A stretch of DNA of 64,000 nucleotides from Leucobacter edaphi (GCF_016522535.1 NZ_JAEHOI010000001.1:124001-188000), one strand, 5' to 3'; counted from the stretch's first letter, positions 52,341 through 61,444 are shown. Numbers and translations: made by a program. The notes: a model not told the origin generated them from the sequence alone.

Positions 52341-52985
52341 ATGGAAACGACTCATGGGCCCTGGGGAAGCGGGGCGGTTCTCCCACTGGTCGAATCTCTC
52401 TCATGCGTGACAGTCCTTGCCGTGGGTGTCGTCTCGGTTCTGTGTCTTCTGCGAATCGTGTTCGAGGCGCCTCCGAGAGCCATTCGATCGGTGCTCGCCC
52501 TGGTCTATGCCGCGGCTCTGCTTTACCAGTTCATCGTTGTCTGGGACCCGGGGGAACTCTTCGGCGCATTTGCAGCGAGCATTCGTGCGCAGCTGGCTGC
52601 GGATTCGGCCACTGGGCCGGATGCCGGCTCGATGCTGTCGATGGCTTCCGAAGCGTCAGAATCAGCGATGCTGCAGGCCCAGGACTATTTCTGGGGGAGC
52701 GTGATTACGTTTACGGGGACTTTCGTCGTTGCCGTCGACCTCGTGCTGCAGGGAGCGAAAGCGTCCGTCTGGCGGACGGTGCGCCGTTTAGTGGCGCTCG
52801 CGATCCCGCCAGCCAGTCTCTTTCTCGCCGGGATGAGCGGGGAGAACCGGCTGCCATTCGCCCTCCTGCCGGAAAGCTGGCTTCCGCTCACGCTCGTGGT
52901 GGCGCTGCCTGTCGTCATTGCGTGGCTGCCGGAGCAGAGGACGAGAGTATTCCCCATTCAGCGTGCATGGTCGCCCGCGCAGTGA
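52341..52985 (+). CDS. Membrane protein, 214 aa, unknown function
   Basis: No family recognised. Hydrophobic segments lie at about 13-36 (CVTVLAVGVVSVLCLLRIVF), 42-62 (RSVLALVYAAALLYQFIVVW), 115-138 (WGSVITFTGTFVVAVDLVLQ), 148-165 and 183-200. The ATG at 52341 has GAGCGGG upstream. Located between two catabolic modules and not obviously part of either. Codon bias is weaker than in neighbours. Confidence 0.6.
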   Translation: METTHGPWGSGAVLPLVESLSCVTVLAVGVVSVLCLLRIVFEAPPRAIRSVLALVYAAALLYQFIVVWDPGELFGAFAASIRAQLAADSATGPDAGSMLSMASEASESAMLQAQDYFWGSVITFTGTFVVAVDLVLQGAKASVWRTVRRLVALAIPPASLFLAGMSGENRLPFALLPESWLPLTLVVALPVVIAWLPEQRTRVFPIQRAWSPAQ

Positions 52986-53065
52986 GCGAGGTTTCGAGTC
53001 CTCTTTTCGATCACGGGGAATGTGTCGATTCGTCGGCTTCAGCGGGTATAGGTTCCCGGCTTGAT

Positions 53066-53109
53066 TAATCGAACGCCATTCGGTTTGATAATCGAGCGGC
53101 GTTCGATTA
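53066..53109. promoter_or_regulatory. Operator cluster before the TetR gene
   Basis: TAATCGAACGCC (53066-53077) and its exact inverse GGCGTTCGATTA (53098-53109), with a degenerate copy TAATCGAGCGGC between them (about 53089-53100). It lies 30-73 bp before the TetR ATG at 53139. A likely autoregulatory site. Confidence 0.65.
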
Positions 53110-53138
53110 GCGTGAGGTCACCCGACGATTGGATTGCG

Positions 53139-53780
53139 ATGGCGCGACCCCTCACCCCGCTGCTCAGCGAAGCACGCATCCTCGATGCCGTGCGGCGCCT
53201 GAGCGTCGACGGCGACTTCACCCTCGCACAGCTCGCCCGCGAACTCGACGTGCGGGTGTCCTCCATCTATCACCACGTTCCCTCGAAGGCCGCGATCGTC
53301 CACCTGCTCCGACGCGACTGGATCCACCGGCTCCGTGAGCAGCTGGGCGAGAGCTCGGGTCGCGAGCGTTTGTCGAGGATCGTCCGCTCCTACGCGGCCT
53401 TCGCCTCAGAGATCCCCGCGCTCGTTCCGCACCTGATCACCGAGCCACTGCACGACGACGAGCTCACCTGGCTGTACGAGGAGCTCGCGGCAACCCTCGC
53501 GGACCTCGGCGTCCCCGAAACCCGAATCGTGCCCCTGATCGGCACCATCGATGCGATCGTCATGGGCGCGGCTTTCGACCTGCTCGCCCCGCCGTTCCAG
53601 GCGAGCGAGGTGAGCGAGGACGCGCATCCGAGACTCAGCGCCGCCCTCGCGACGCTCCCCGAGGACACGGATCGGCGCGAGCACCTTGCGGGCATGATCG
53701 ATCACCTCCTGGCGGGTCTCCTCGGCGAGGATCCCGAGCGATTCATCGCCGCCCGCGAGGCAGACGCTTCAACCCCCTGA
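53139..53780 (+). CDS. TetR-family regulator
   Basis: A 213-residue TetR protein with HTH RILDAVRRLSVDGDFTLAQLARELDVRVSSIYHHVPSKAAIVHLL at about 12-57, closest in style to the tetracycline-repressor/TetR_C branch. I chose the ATG at 53139 because the HTH begins right after it; an open frame extends upstream to 53061 through the operator. It is followed 84 bp later by the MFS and amidohydrolase genes in the same direction, which it probably regulates. Confidence 0.9.
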   Translation: MARPLTPLLSEARILDAVRRLSVDGDFTLAQLARELDVRVSSIYHHVPSKAAIVHLLRRDWIHRLREQLGESSGRERLSRIVRSYAAFASEIPALVPHLITEPLHDDELTWLYEELAATLADLGVPETRIVPLIGTIDAIVMGAAFDLLAPPFQASEVSEDAHPRLSAALATLPEDTDRREHLAGMIDHLLAGLLGEDPERFIAAREADASTP

Positions 53781-53864
53781 TCCGGCGCCGTCGCCCCGCG
53801 GGTGCGGCCGCGGCGGCCCCAAACCGAACCCTCCCAGCTCACCCCAACGAAGAGGAAAGCTCAC

Positions 53865-55184
53865 ATGACACCGCCCCGAACAAGCGGCCAACGCGCGGGA
53901 ACTCCCGCAATGGGCGCGCTCATCACCACCTGGGTGTTTGCGCTTCTTCCGGCGAACCTGGTGCCATCGATCGTCGAGAAGCTCGTCTATCAGCTCGGGG
54001 TCGAAGTGACGACCGCCGGTGCGGTCGCAACGGGGATGACGCTCGCGAACGCCGTCGCGGTGCTCTCGTCGCGGCGGGCGGTGCAGCGCGGCAACCGGGT
54101 CGCGATCGCGCGGATCGGGCTCGCGGTCATGATGCTCGCGTTCGCTTCCGGCGCGATCTGGCCGACGGCGGGCGTCAGCATGATCGCCCTGATCGCCGGG
54201 GGAGTGGGTTCCGGTCTCGTGATCTCGGCGGCAACGGCCGCGGTCTCGGCGACGCCGGACCCGGATCGCGCGACCTCCGTCGTTATGATCGTCAACCGAT
54301 TCGTCGTGGCGGTCGCGTTCCTCGCGATCCCGCTCGTCGGCGGCGGCGTGCGTGAACTCTTCCTGATCCTCGCGATCCCGGGCATTCTGGGGTTCGTCGG
54401 CGCGCACTGGCTTCCGCGCTTGCCCGAGGAGACCGCGATCGTCTCGGTCGTCGGGACGGCCGCCTCGGCGGCTTCTGCGGGAGACGCGGCCCCGCCGGCG
54501 CCCGCGTCGCTGCGCGCCGCGAGGGCGGTCGTGACTCCGGCCGCCCGGCGCACGCGCAGGATCGGCTGGCTGCTCGCGATTGGGTTTGGCGCGTGGTCGA
54601 TCACCGACGACGGCGTATACGGCCTCGTCGGGATTATCGTGGGCGAGAGCGATATGCCGGTCTCGGAGAGTTTCGTTCCGATGATCTTCTCACTGTCGAT
54701 CTTCTGCGGTCTGGGTGGCGCTCTCGTCGCGCCGTTCCTGCATCGCTGGTTCGGCCGCACCCCGACCCTCGCGGCGCTGCTCTCCGTGAGCGCGCTCGCG
54801 AAGCTCGGGCTGATCCTGATCGCGGATCCCGCGATGTATGCGACCGCGAGCGCGGTGTGGGGCTTCGTGTTCGGCGCTATGCTCCCGCTCGTGTTCGGAC
54901 TCGCCGCCTCCCTGTCGAAGGACGGGGGCGCGAGCGTTCTCGTGAACGGCGTGTATGTGATCGGCGTCGCGCTGGGCCCGTTGATCTCGACGCAGCTCTT
55001 CGACCGCTTCGGCACGTTGCCGCTCGCCATCGTGATGACCGCGCTCGCCGGAATCACCGGGTCGATCATCGTCTACGCATCTCGTTTCGCCGAGCCTTCG
55101 AGCTCCGGCACCGCGAGCCCCAATCTCGAATCATCCCCTTCCTCCGCCGCACCGGCGGCCGAAACGATCGGAGCCGACGCATGA
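53865..55184 (+). CDS. MFS transporter
   Basis: A 439-residue major facilitator with 12 hydrophobic segments and a long central Ala/Pro-rich cytosolic loop at about 215-245. TM1 region reads TWVFALLPANLVPSIVEKLVYQLG; unlike MHS symporters it lacks the EWYDF and RPLGG motifs, so it belongs to another MFS subfamily. The ATG at 53865 has GAGGAAAG upstream; its stop overlaps the amidohydrolase ATG (55181-55184). It presumably imports, or exports, the amidohydrolase substrate or product. Confidence 0.88.
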   Translation: MTPPRTSGQRAGTPAMGALITTWVFALLPANLVPSIVEKLVYQLGVEVTTAGAVATGMTLANAVAVLSSRRAVQRGNRVAIARIGLAVMMLAFASGAIWPTAGVSMIALIAGGVGSGLVISAATAAVSATPDPDRATSVVMIVNRFVVAVAFLAIPLVGGGVRELFLILAIPGILGFVGAHWLPRLPEETAIVSVVGTAASAASAGDAAPPAPASLRAARAVVTPAARRTRRIGWLLAIGFGAWSITDDGVYGLVGIIVGESDMPVSESFVPMIFSLSIFCGLGGALVAPFLHRWFGRTPTLAALLSVSALAKLGLILIADPAMYATASAVWGFVFGAMLPLVFGLAASLSKDGGASVLVNGVYVIGVALGPLISTQLFDRFGTLPLAIVMTALAGITGSIIVYASRFAEPSSSGTASPNLESSPSSAAPAAETIGADA

Positions 55185-56848
55185 CCTCCCGGACCCTCTT
55201 CCTCAACGCGACCGCTTTCCTCGCCGGAGCCCCCGTGCCCGACCGCGGGGTGCTGATCCGCGACGGCAGGATCGCCGCGATCGGCGAGAGCTCGGCGATC
55301 GCCGCGCTGCCCGAGGCCGCGGACGCGGAGCGGATCGATGCCGCCGGCGGTCTGCTGCACCCGACCTTCGCCGACGCGCACGTGCACACCGTGTTCGGCG
55401 GCGTCGAGCTCGGGCGCCTCGACCTGAGCAACACGGTCGATGCGGCGGACACCCTGGCGCAGATCGCCGCGTACGCTGCGGAGTACACGGGCGAGTGGAT
55501 CCTCGGCGGCGGCTGGCACATGTCGTTCTTCGAGGGCGGGATCCCGACGCGCGAAGCCCTGGACTCGGTGGTGCCGGATCGTCCTGTTTTCCTGATCAAC
55601 GCGGATCACCACGGCGCGTGGGCCAACTCGCGCGCGTTCGAGATCGCCGGGATCGACGCGAGTACGCCCGACCCGGCCGACGGTCGGTTTGAACGGCACC
55701 CGGACGGCACGCCGTCGGGGGCGATGCAGGAGGGCGCGCAGGAGCTTTTCGCCCACGTGCTTCCTCCCACGACGATGGAGGAGTGCCGATCCGGTCTGCT
55801 CCGCGGGCAGGAACTCCTGCACCGACTGGGGATCACGGCCTGGCAGGAGGCGATCCTGGGTGAGTATGCCGGCTACCCGGACGTGACCGAGGCGTACGCC
55901 TCTGAAGTGGAGGGGGGTCTCGAGTCGGACGTCTCCGGCGCGCTCTGGGTCACTCGCGCGCTGTCCGATCCGGATTCCCCGATCGACCCCGATGCTGTTG
56001 TCGCTGATTTCGAGCGGCGCCGCGACGAGGCCGCCGCCCGCGGCTTCCGTACCAGCACGGCGAAGATCATGGTCGACGGCGTCGCCGAGAATCTCACCGC
56101 GGCGATGAACGAGCCCTACGTCCGCGGTTGCGACTGCGGCGGTGGCGACGAGAATCGGGGCCTGGCCTACTTCTCCGCCGAGGACCTGAAGGTCCTGGTC
56201 CCGAAGCTGAACGCGCGCGGCTTCCACGCGCACTTCCACGCGATTGGCGACCGGGCGGCGCGGTACGCGCTCGACGCGGTCGAGATGGTGCCAGCGGCCG
56301 ACCGCGCGGGCGTCCGCAACCATATCGCGCATCTGCAGGTTGTCGACCCCGTCGACGTTCCTCGCTTCGCGACGCTCGACGTGACCGCGAACTGCCAGGC
56401 GCTGTGGGCGGTTCTGGAAGCCCAGATGGTGGAGCTCACCCTGCCAATCCTGGGGGAGGAGCGATCCAGCTGGCAGTACCCCTTCGGATCCCTGTTCCGG
56501 AGCGGAGCCACGCTCGCGTTCGGGTCCGATTGGCCCGTGTCGACCCCCGATCCGTGGCAGGCTCTGCACGTCGCCGTCAATCGGCGCGCGCCTGGCGAAC
56601 CCGACTCCGAGCCGCTCCTGCCCGGTGAGGCCCTCCCCCTCGCGGTGGCGCTCGACGGCTACACGCGCGGTTCGCACGAACTGCTCGGCACGCCGCGTGG
56701 CGCAGGGCGGCTCACCGAGGGCGCGACGGCGGACCTCGCACTCGCGGATCGCGACCCGTTTGCTGGTCCAGCGAGCGAGATCTGGATGACCAGGAACCTG
56801 ATCACGATGCGCGAGGGCAGGATCGTCGCCGACAACCGCTCGGAGTGA
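55181..56848 (+). CDS. Amidohydrolase, YtcJ-like
   Basis: A 555-residue metal-dependent amidohydrolase, paralogue of the one at 42976. Motifs are TFADAHVHTVFGG (HxH), GGGWHMSFFEGG, HFHAIGDRAARYAL, NHIAHLQVV and GSDWPVSTPDPWQ. An insertion with two cysteines (VRGCDCGGGDENRG, about residue 312) is absent from the other copy. The start is fixed by the 4-bp overlap with the MFS gene. The three YtcJ-type genes in this window each pair with a different transporter family, suggesting related chemistry on different substrates. Confidence 0.9.
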   Translation: MTSRTLFLNATAFLAGAPVPDRGVLIRDGRIAAIGESSAIAALPEAADAERIDAAGGLLHPTFADAHVHTVFGGVELGRLDLSNTVDAADTLAQIAAYAAEYTGEWILGGGWHMSFFEGGIPTREALDSVVPDRPVFLINADHHGAWANSRAFEIAGIDASTPDPADGRFERHPDGTPSGAMQEGAQELFAHVLPPTTMEECRSGLLRGQELLHRLGITAWQEAILGEYAGYPDVTEAYASEVEGGLESDVSGALWVTRALSDPDSPIDPDAVVADFERRRDEAAARGFRTSTAKIMVDGVAENLTAAMNEPYVRGCDCGGGDENRGLAYFSAEDLKVLVPKLNARGFHAHFHAIGDRAARYALDAVEMVPAADRAGVRNHIAHLQVVDPVDVPRFATLDVTANCQALWAVLEAQMVELTLPILGEERSSWQYPFGSLFRSGATLAFGSDWPVSTPDPWQALHVAVNRRAPGEPDSEPLLPGEALPLAVALDGYTRGSHELLGTPRGAGRLTEGATADLALADRDPFAGPASEIWMTRNLITMREGRIVADNRSE

Positions 56849-56869
56849 GCGCCCCACCGGGCTCCCGGC

Positions 56870-58738
56870 TCAGTGTCTGCGGCGCGCCATGAGCGCTGCT
56901 CCGCTGACGGCCGCGAGTCCGGCGAGGGCGGCGAGCGCCATGAGCGCGGGGCCCCGGTCTTCCGCGCCGGTTCGTGACAGCGCGGTGTGGCGCGGAGCCG
57001 CTCCGTCGGCCCTGAATGTCGCTCCGCTGTCGGCCGATTGCGAAGACGCCGCTGGCGCTGACGCTGCGGGTGCGCTCGGTGTCGTGGGCGAGGCGCCTTG
57101 GGGCTGCTTCGCTCCGGGCGCGGAACTCGCCGGTTCCGATCCTGGCTGAGCGGGTACCGCGGGAGCCTCGGCCGCGATGGGTGCCGGCCGGGTGGCGGTG
57201 AAGGAGAGGATCCGCACCGAAGGGACCTCGCCGTTCCAGGTGAAGGACGCGGGCGCGCCCGCAGCGAACGTGACGCGGGATCCTCTCGGATCTGCGGTGA
57301 GGTCGCCGAACGACCGGCCCAGGTGCTGGGACGCCTCGGTGCCGCCGATCACGGCGCCGCCCGTGAAGCTGTCTCCTGGCGCTGCCGGGCGCAGCAGATC
57401 TGCCGCGTTGAGCACCCCCGAGGCGGAGAGCGGGAGCGCACCGGTGACGAGCGCTCGCGAATCTATCGCCGCGACATAGCCGGCGCCGCGCGGCGCCGCG
57501 TCCAACGCCCCATCCATCCCGCCGATCAGGAGCACGGACCAGCCCTGCATGCGCGCCGCGCCGACGGCGTGACCGAAGTGATCCCCAGCTGCGATTCCGT
57601 TGATCCACCATCCGCGCGGCGTTCCGCTCTGTGCGCCACGCACGGCGGGTTCGGTGGCGTACTCGGGATGCGTTGACACGCTCTCGCGCTCAGCGGACCC
57701 GCGGACGACGACCCCGCTCCCCGCGAGTGGTTCGTCGGAGTCGCCTCCGAGGAGGAGGTCATCGAAGCCGTCTCCGTCGATGTCGCCGATCCCCACCGAT
57801 GATCCCGCGATCAGGTCGTATCCACGGGCCGGCCCGTCGATCCGGAAACCGGGAACGTCTCCAGAGGAAAGATCGATGTCGCGTTTCAGGTCGGTCAGGA
57901 CCCACGCGGTTCCCGCGCCGTTCCCCGGCGAGCTCTCCGGTCCCCGCGCGGGTGCGCCGACGAGGAGATCTGCCCGGCCGTCTCCATTGACGTCTCCCGC
58001 TCGACTCGCTGAAACGAGATCGATGCCCTGACCCGAGATTCGGACTCCCGGTGCCTGCTTGAGCGTGCCCTGACCCGACGCCGCAGTGGGGCTCAGCAGC
58101 GTGACATCGCCGCTCGTGTCCGTCACGGCGACATCGGCCCGGCCATCACCGGTGACATCGCCGACGCCGATCGCTCGGGTGACGGAACCGCTGAAGCGCG
58201 CGCCTCGGGTGCCCAGGTCATCGAGGGCGACCTCTCTGAAGTCAGCGGCCCCGAAAACGATGTAGACCGCGCTGCCCTGGGCCACGACGGCCAGGTCATC
58301 GAAGGAATCACCGTTGACATCGCCCGCGCAGCGCACGTCGACCCCTCCCATCGGGTTCTCGGCGCTGTCGAGAATGCGCACGGCGCCGCGCTCCTCGATC
58401 GGGCCCGACGCTGTGTCCTCGGTGACGTCCAACAGAACGTAAGCGCCGATCGCGCCGGGGCTGGAATCGAAGGTCTGGGAGTTTCCGGCGGCGAGATCAG
58501 GGATGCCGTTCCCGTTGATGTCGCAGGATTCCTGAGAAACGGTCGATCCGAACGCCAGCCCAGGCGTGCCGGTGATCGAACGATCGGAGTGCCACTGAAG
58601 CGGTGTGGGCGCCTGCCGTTCCGGCTGCTCGACGGCCCCTGCCGCAGTGGCATGAACAGCGGAAACGATGGGGAGGGTGAGAATCGCTGCGGCTACGGCG
58701 AGCGCCGTTCTGCGGATCCTCGAGGGAGAGACGGGCAT
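56870..58738 (-). CDS. Cell-wall-anchored FG-GAP/VCBS repeat protein
   Basis: A 622-residue exported protein. Signal peptide RIRRTALAVAAAILTLPIVSAVHATAAGA (about 8-36), then several integrin-like FG-GAP repeats with calcium-loop signatures such as DINGNGIPDLAAGN, DVNGDSFDDLAVV, DVTGDGRADVAVT, DVNGDGRADLLVG and DIDGDGFDDLLLG, forming a beta-propeller. A Pro/Ala/Ser-rich stalk (about 510-580) leads to sorting signal LSRTG, a hydrophobic segment and RRRH, so sortase attachment is likely. The ATG at 58738 is chosen for the signal peptide. Role unknown; surface adhesion is possible. Confidence 0.88.
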   Translation of the reverse strand: MPVSPSRIRRTALAVAAAILTLPIVSAVHATAAGAVEQPERQAPTPLQWHSDRSITGTPGLAFGSTVSQESCDINGNGIPDLAAGNSQTFDSSPGAIGAYVLLDVTEDTASGPIEERGAVRILDSAENPMGGVDVRCAGDVNGDSFDDLAVVAQGSAVYIVFGAADFREVALDDLGTRGARFSGSVTRAIGVGDVTGDGRADVAVTDTSGDVTLLSPTAASGQGTLKQAPGVRISGQGIDLVSASRAGDVNGDGRADLLVGAPARGPESSPGNGAGTAWVLTDLKRDIDLSSGDVPGFRIDGPARGYDLIAGSSVGIGDIDGDGFDDLLLGGDSDEPLAGSGVVVRGSAERESVSTHPEYATEPAVRGAQSGTPRGWWINGIAAGDHFGHAVGAARMQGWSVLLIGGMDGALDAAPRGAGYVAAIDSRALVTGALPLSASGVLNAADLLRPAAPGDSFTGGAVIGGTEASQHLGRSFGDLTADPRGSRVTFAAGAPASFTWNGEVPSVRILSFTATRPAPIAAEAPAVPAQPGSEPASSAPGAKQPQGASPTTPSAPAASAPAASSQSADSGATFRADGAAPRHTALSRTGAEDRGPALMALAALAGLAAVSGAALMARRRH

Positions 58739-58961
58739 GCGGTGGCCTTTCCGACGTCTGTGTGAATGTGCGCGTTGAGCATACATCAGATGAAGATAAG
58801 GCTGCACTTCATTCTTTGTTCGGCGCTGACAGGAGAAATGCAATCGCGCGGAACTCGAAGGGCGGGTGGGGTGCGCGACACCTCGGCGAGGCCTTCCTCT
58901 CTCAGCACTTGCTGCGAGCGGCGAAACCTTCCCTTGACCTTCCGAGCCGAGCTTCATAGCC

Positions 58962-58980
58962 TGAGGTTAGGCAAACCTTC
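58962..58980 (+). promoter_or_regulatory. DtxR/IdeR-like iron box
   Basis: TGAGGTTAGGCAAACCTTC matches the 19-bp actinobacterial DtxR consensus TTAGGTTAGCCTAACCTAA at most positions, including the AGGTTAG and AACCT half sites. It lies 23 bp before the GTG start of the MmgE/PrpD gene, so the metal-loaded repressor would block this promoter. Confidence 0.6.
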
Positions 58981-59003
58981 ATCGGATGAATTGGGTGGTG
59001 CAC

Positions 59004-60380
59004 GTGACCGAAGTACAGCAGCTTGCAGAATTTGTTCACTCGGCGAGGTTCGAGGACCTGAGTCCGGAGGCCCTCGAGCAGCTGAAAATCCGGCTCCTGG
59101 ACACGCTGGGAGTCGCCATCGGGGCCCTCGATGCTGATCCGATCGTGGCGATCCGGGAGCTCCTCGACGACCTCGGGGGTTCCCCGGACGCGACCCTCAT
59201 CGGAGGGGGAAAGACGAGTCCCGAACGCGCCGCGTTCTTCAATAGCGCCGCGAGCCGCTACCTCGATTTCATGGACTCCTACCTCGCGAAGGGAGAGACG
59301 AACCACCCCTCCGACAACATCGGTGCCGTGCTCGCCTCGGCCGAGAGCGTCGGGGCCTCCGGGAAGGAACTGTTGACCGCGATCGCGGTCGCGTACCAGG
59401 TGCACACGCGGCTTTCCGATGTGGCTCCGGTGCGCGCAAAGGGGTTCGACCACACCACGCAGGGCGCCTTTGCCGCCGCTGCGAGTGCAGCAAAGGCGCT
59501 CCGGCTTCCCGCCGATCAGATCGCGAACGCGATCGCGATCGCGGGTACCGCCAACGTCGCGCTTCGCGTCACGAGAACGGGAAACCTCAGCCACTGGAAG
59601 GGCCTGGCCTATCCGCACGTCTCCAAGGAAGGAACGTTTGCGGCGCTCCTTGCTTCTCGTGGAATCACCGGTCCCGAGCAGGTATTCGAGGGGAACAAGG
59701 GGTTCAAGGACTCGGTCTCAGGGCCGTTCGAGATCGACTGGTCCGCGGAGAACCTTGAGAGCGTGCTCGGCACAATCATCAAGAAGCACAACGCGGAGAT
59801 CCACTCGCAGTCCGCGCTCGACGCGGCGCAGGACATCCGGGCGCAGGACGGCTTTAACGTGCGGGCCATCGAGAAGATTCGGCTGCACACGTTCGACGTG
59901 GCCTACTCGATCATCGGAGGAGGGGAAGAGGGAGACAAGCGACTGGTGCGCACCAAGGAAGAGGCCGACCACTCGCTTCCCTGGATGCTCGCGGTCGTCC
60001 TCCTGGATGGCGTCTTGACCCCGGCCCAGTACGAGCCAGAGCGGATCGTCGCCTCGGACGTGCAGAGCCTGATGACACGGATCGAGATCATTCCGAAGCA
60101 GGAGTTCTCCGACCGTTTCCCTGCGCAGATGCCAGCGGACCTTCGGGTGGAGCTCGTCGACGGCACCGCGTTCTCCTCGTCTCAGGACAGCTATCTCGGA
60201 TTCCACGACAACCCGTTCGACTGGTCCTCCGCACGAGCGAAGTTCGACTCGCTCGCGTCCCCGTTCGCGAGCGAGTCGCTTCGGAATGAGATCGACGAGA
60301 TCGTTCACGACCTCGAGAACCGGACGGTCGGCGAACTCACCGATGCCCTCGGGAGGGTCTCCAGGAATCAGGAGCACTGA
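59004..60380 (+). CDS. MmgE/PrpD-family protein
   Basis: A 458-residue member of the MmgE/PrpD family (2-methylcitrate dehydratase, cis-aconitate decarboxylase, iminodisuccinate epimerase and others). It has LAEFVHSARFEDLSPEALEQLKIRLLDTLGVAIGAL at the N-terminus, RYLDFMDSYLAKGETNHPSDNIGAVLA with the active-site acid/His region, HTTQGAFAAAASAAKAL and HSQSALDAAQ. The GTG at 59004 is preferred because the DtxR-like box ends 5 bp before the alternative ATG at 58986. A ComA-like gene follows 64 bp later. The true reaction is not clear from sequence. Confidence 0.88.
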   Translation: MTEVQQLAEFVHSARFEDLSPEALEQLKIRLLDTLGVAIGALDADPIVAIRELLDDLGGSPDATLIGGGKTSPERAAFFNSAASRYLDFMDSYLAKGETNHPSDNIGAVLASAESVGASGKELLTAIAVAYQVHTRLSDVAPVRAKGFDHTTQGAFAAAASAAKALRLPADQIANAIAIAGTANVALRVTRTGNLSHWKGLAYPHVSKEGTFAALLASRGITGPEQVFEGNKGFKDSVSGPFEIDWSAENLESVLGTIIKKHNAEIHSQSALDAAQDIRAQDGFNVRAIEKIRLHTFDVAYSIIGGGEEGDKRLVRTKEEADHSLPWMLAVVLLDGVLTPAQYEPERIVASDVQSLMTRIEIIPKQEFSDRFPAQMPADLRVELVDGTAFSSSQDSYLGFHDNPFDWSSARAKFDSLASPFASESLRNEIDEIVHDLENRTVGELTDALGRVSRNQEH

Positions 60381-60444
60381 CCCGCACGGAGTCCCCGCAC
60401 GCAACGAACCCGCCTGCACAGCAGGAACAGAGAGAGGAATCATC

Positions 60445-61281
60445 ATGTCCAATGCAGTTCCGCACGACGTCTCGTTCAACTTCGTTCCCCGCGCCTACCG
60501 GCCGGCAAAGCCTCGGACCTTCGGTATGACCGAGGTGCGGGCGCCCTACTATGCCACCTTCGGCACGCGTCACCTTGAAGACGTGTTCGAGATCGCGGGG
60601 CAGTGGGTCGACGGCATCAAGTGGGCCGGCGGATCATTCGCGCTCGCGCCAACCGAGCAGGTGCGAAAGTTCAGCGACATCGCCCACGCGAACGACGCCT
60701 ACGTTTCTTCCGGTGGGTGGATCGAAACTGTACTGCGCTACGGGGACGACGCCGTTGACCACTATCTCAAGGAGGCGAAGGAGGTCGGCTTCGATGTCAT
60801 TGAGATCTCGACCGGTTTCATCATGCTCAACACCTCCGGCCTGCAGCGGCTGGTCGAGAAGGTCGTCAAGGCAGGGCTGAAGGCAAAGCCCGAGCTCGGT
60901 ATCCAGATCGGATCCGGGGGAGACTCCGGCGAGGCCGAGCTCGCGGCAGAGGGCAAGAAGGACATCGGCGATCTCATCGACCGCGGCAAGCGCACTCTGG
61001 AAGCCGGCGCCTCGATCATCATGATCGAGTCCGAGGGCATCACGGAGAACGTGACCGAGTGGAACACCGGGGCCGCGGCTGCGATTATCAACGGCCTCGG
61101 ACTTGAGAACGTGATGTTCGAGGCCGCCGACGGGCCCGTGTTCGAGTGGTACGTCAAGAACTATGGCAACGAGGTCAACCTCTTCGTCGACCACAGCCAG
61201 GTGCTGCAGCTCGAGGGCCTCCGCCAGAACATCTGGGGCAACAAGAGCACCTGGGGCCGTGTGATCAACCCCGCGCCCTAG
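60445..61281 (+). CDS. ComA-like (phosphosulfolactate synthase family) protein
   Basis: A 278-residue TIM-barrel protein resembling the phosphosulfolactate synthase family (PF02679), which adds sulfite to phosphoenolpyruvate in coenzyme M synthesis. Family-like pieces are KPRTFGMTEVRAP near residue 25, LEDVFEIAGQWVDGIKWAGGSFAL, VSSGGWIETVLR, AKEVGFDVIEISTGFI and IMIESEGITENV. The ATG at 60445 follows AGAGAGGAA. This organism is unlikely to make coenzyme M, so the enzyme probably has another role. Its pairing with the MmgE/PrpD gene under one candidate iron box suggests a shared pathway. Confidence 0.8.
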   Translation: MSNAVPHDVSFNFVPRAYRPAKPRTFGMTEVRAPYYATFGTRHLEDVFEIAGQWVDGIKWAGGSFALAPTEQVRKFSDIAHANDAYVSSGGWIETVLRYGDDAVDHYLKEAKEVGFDVIEISTGFIMLNTSGLQRLVEKVVKAGLKAKPELGIQIGSGGDSGEAELAAEGKKDIGDLIDRGKRTLEAGASIIMIESEGITENVTEWNTGAAAAIINGLGLENVMFEAADGPVFEWYVKNYGNEVNLFVDHSQVLQLEGLRQNIWGNKSTWGRVINPAP

Positions 61282-61325
61282 CCGTTTGGGGTGCGCTGCA
61301 GGGGCGACGGCAAGAACCGGCGTCC

Positions 61326-61345
61326 CGCGGCACTCCCGTGCCGCG
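61326..61345 (+). terminator. Terminator after the ComA-like gene
   Basis: CGCGGCAC (61326-61333) pairs with GTGCCGCG (61338-61345), loop TCCC. Confidence 0.6.
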
Positions 61346-61401
61346 TCGTCTGGGTGAGACCGTGGGTGAATCGGCGCTCAAATGAGGCGGGGGGCGCCGG
61401 A

Positions 61402-61443
61402 ACGCCTCCTGCGCGTCGCTACGATGTGACACGCAGGAGGCGT
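61402..61443 (+). promoter_or_regulatory. 12-bp inverted repeat covering the ribosome site
   Basis: ACGCCTCCTGCG (61402-61413) and CGCAGGAGGCGT (61432-61443) pair perfectly; the right arm contains the AGGAGG of the next gene and ends 1 nt before its ATG. If transcribed in full it would hide the ribosome site; a TACGAT box at 61420-61425 suggests instead that transcription may start between the arms, making it an operator. Confidence 0.55.
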
Positions 61444-61444
61444 C

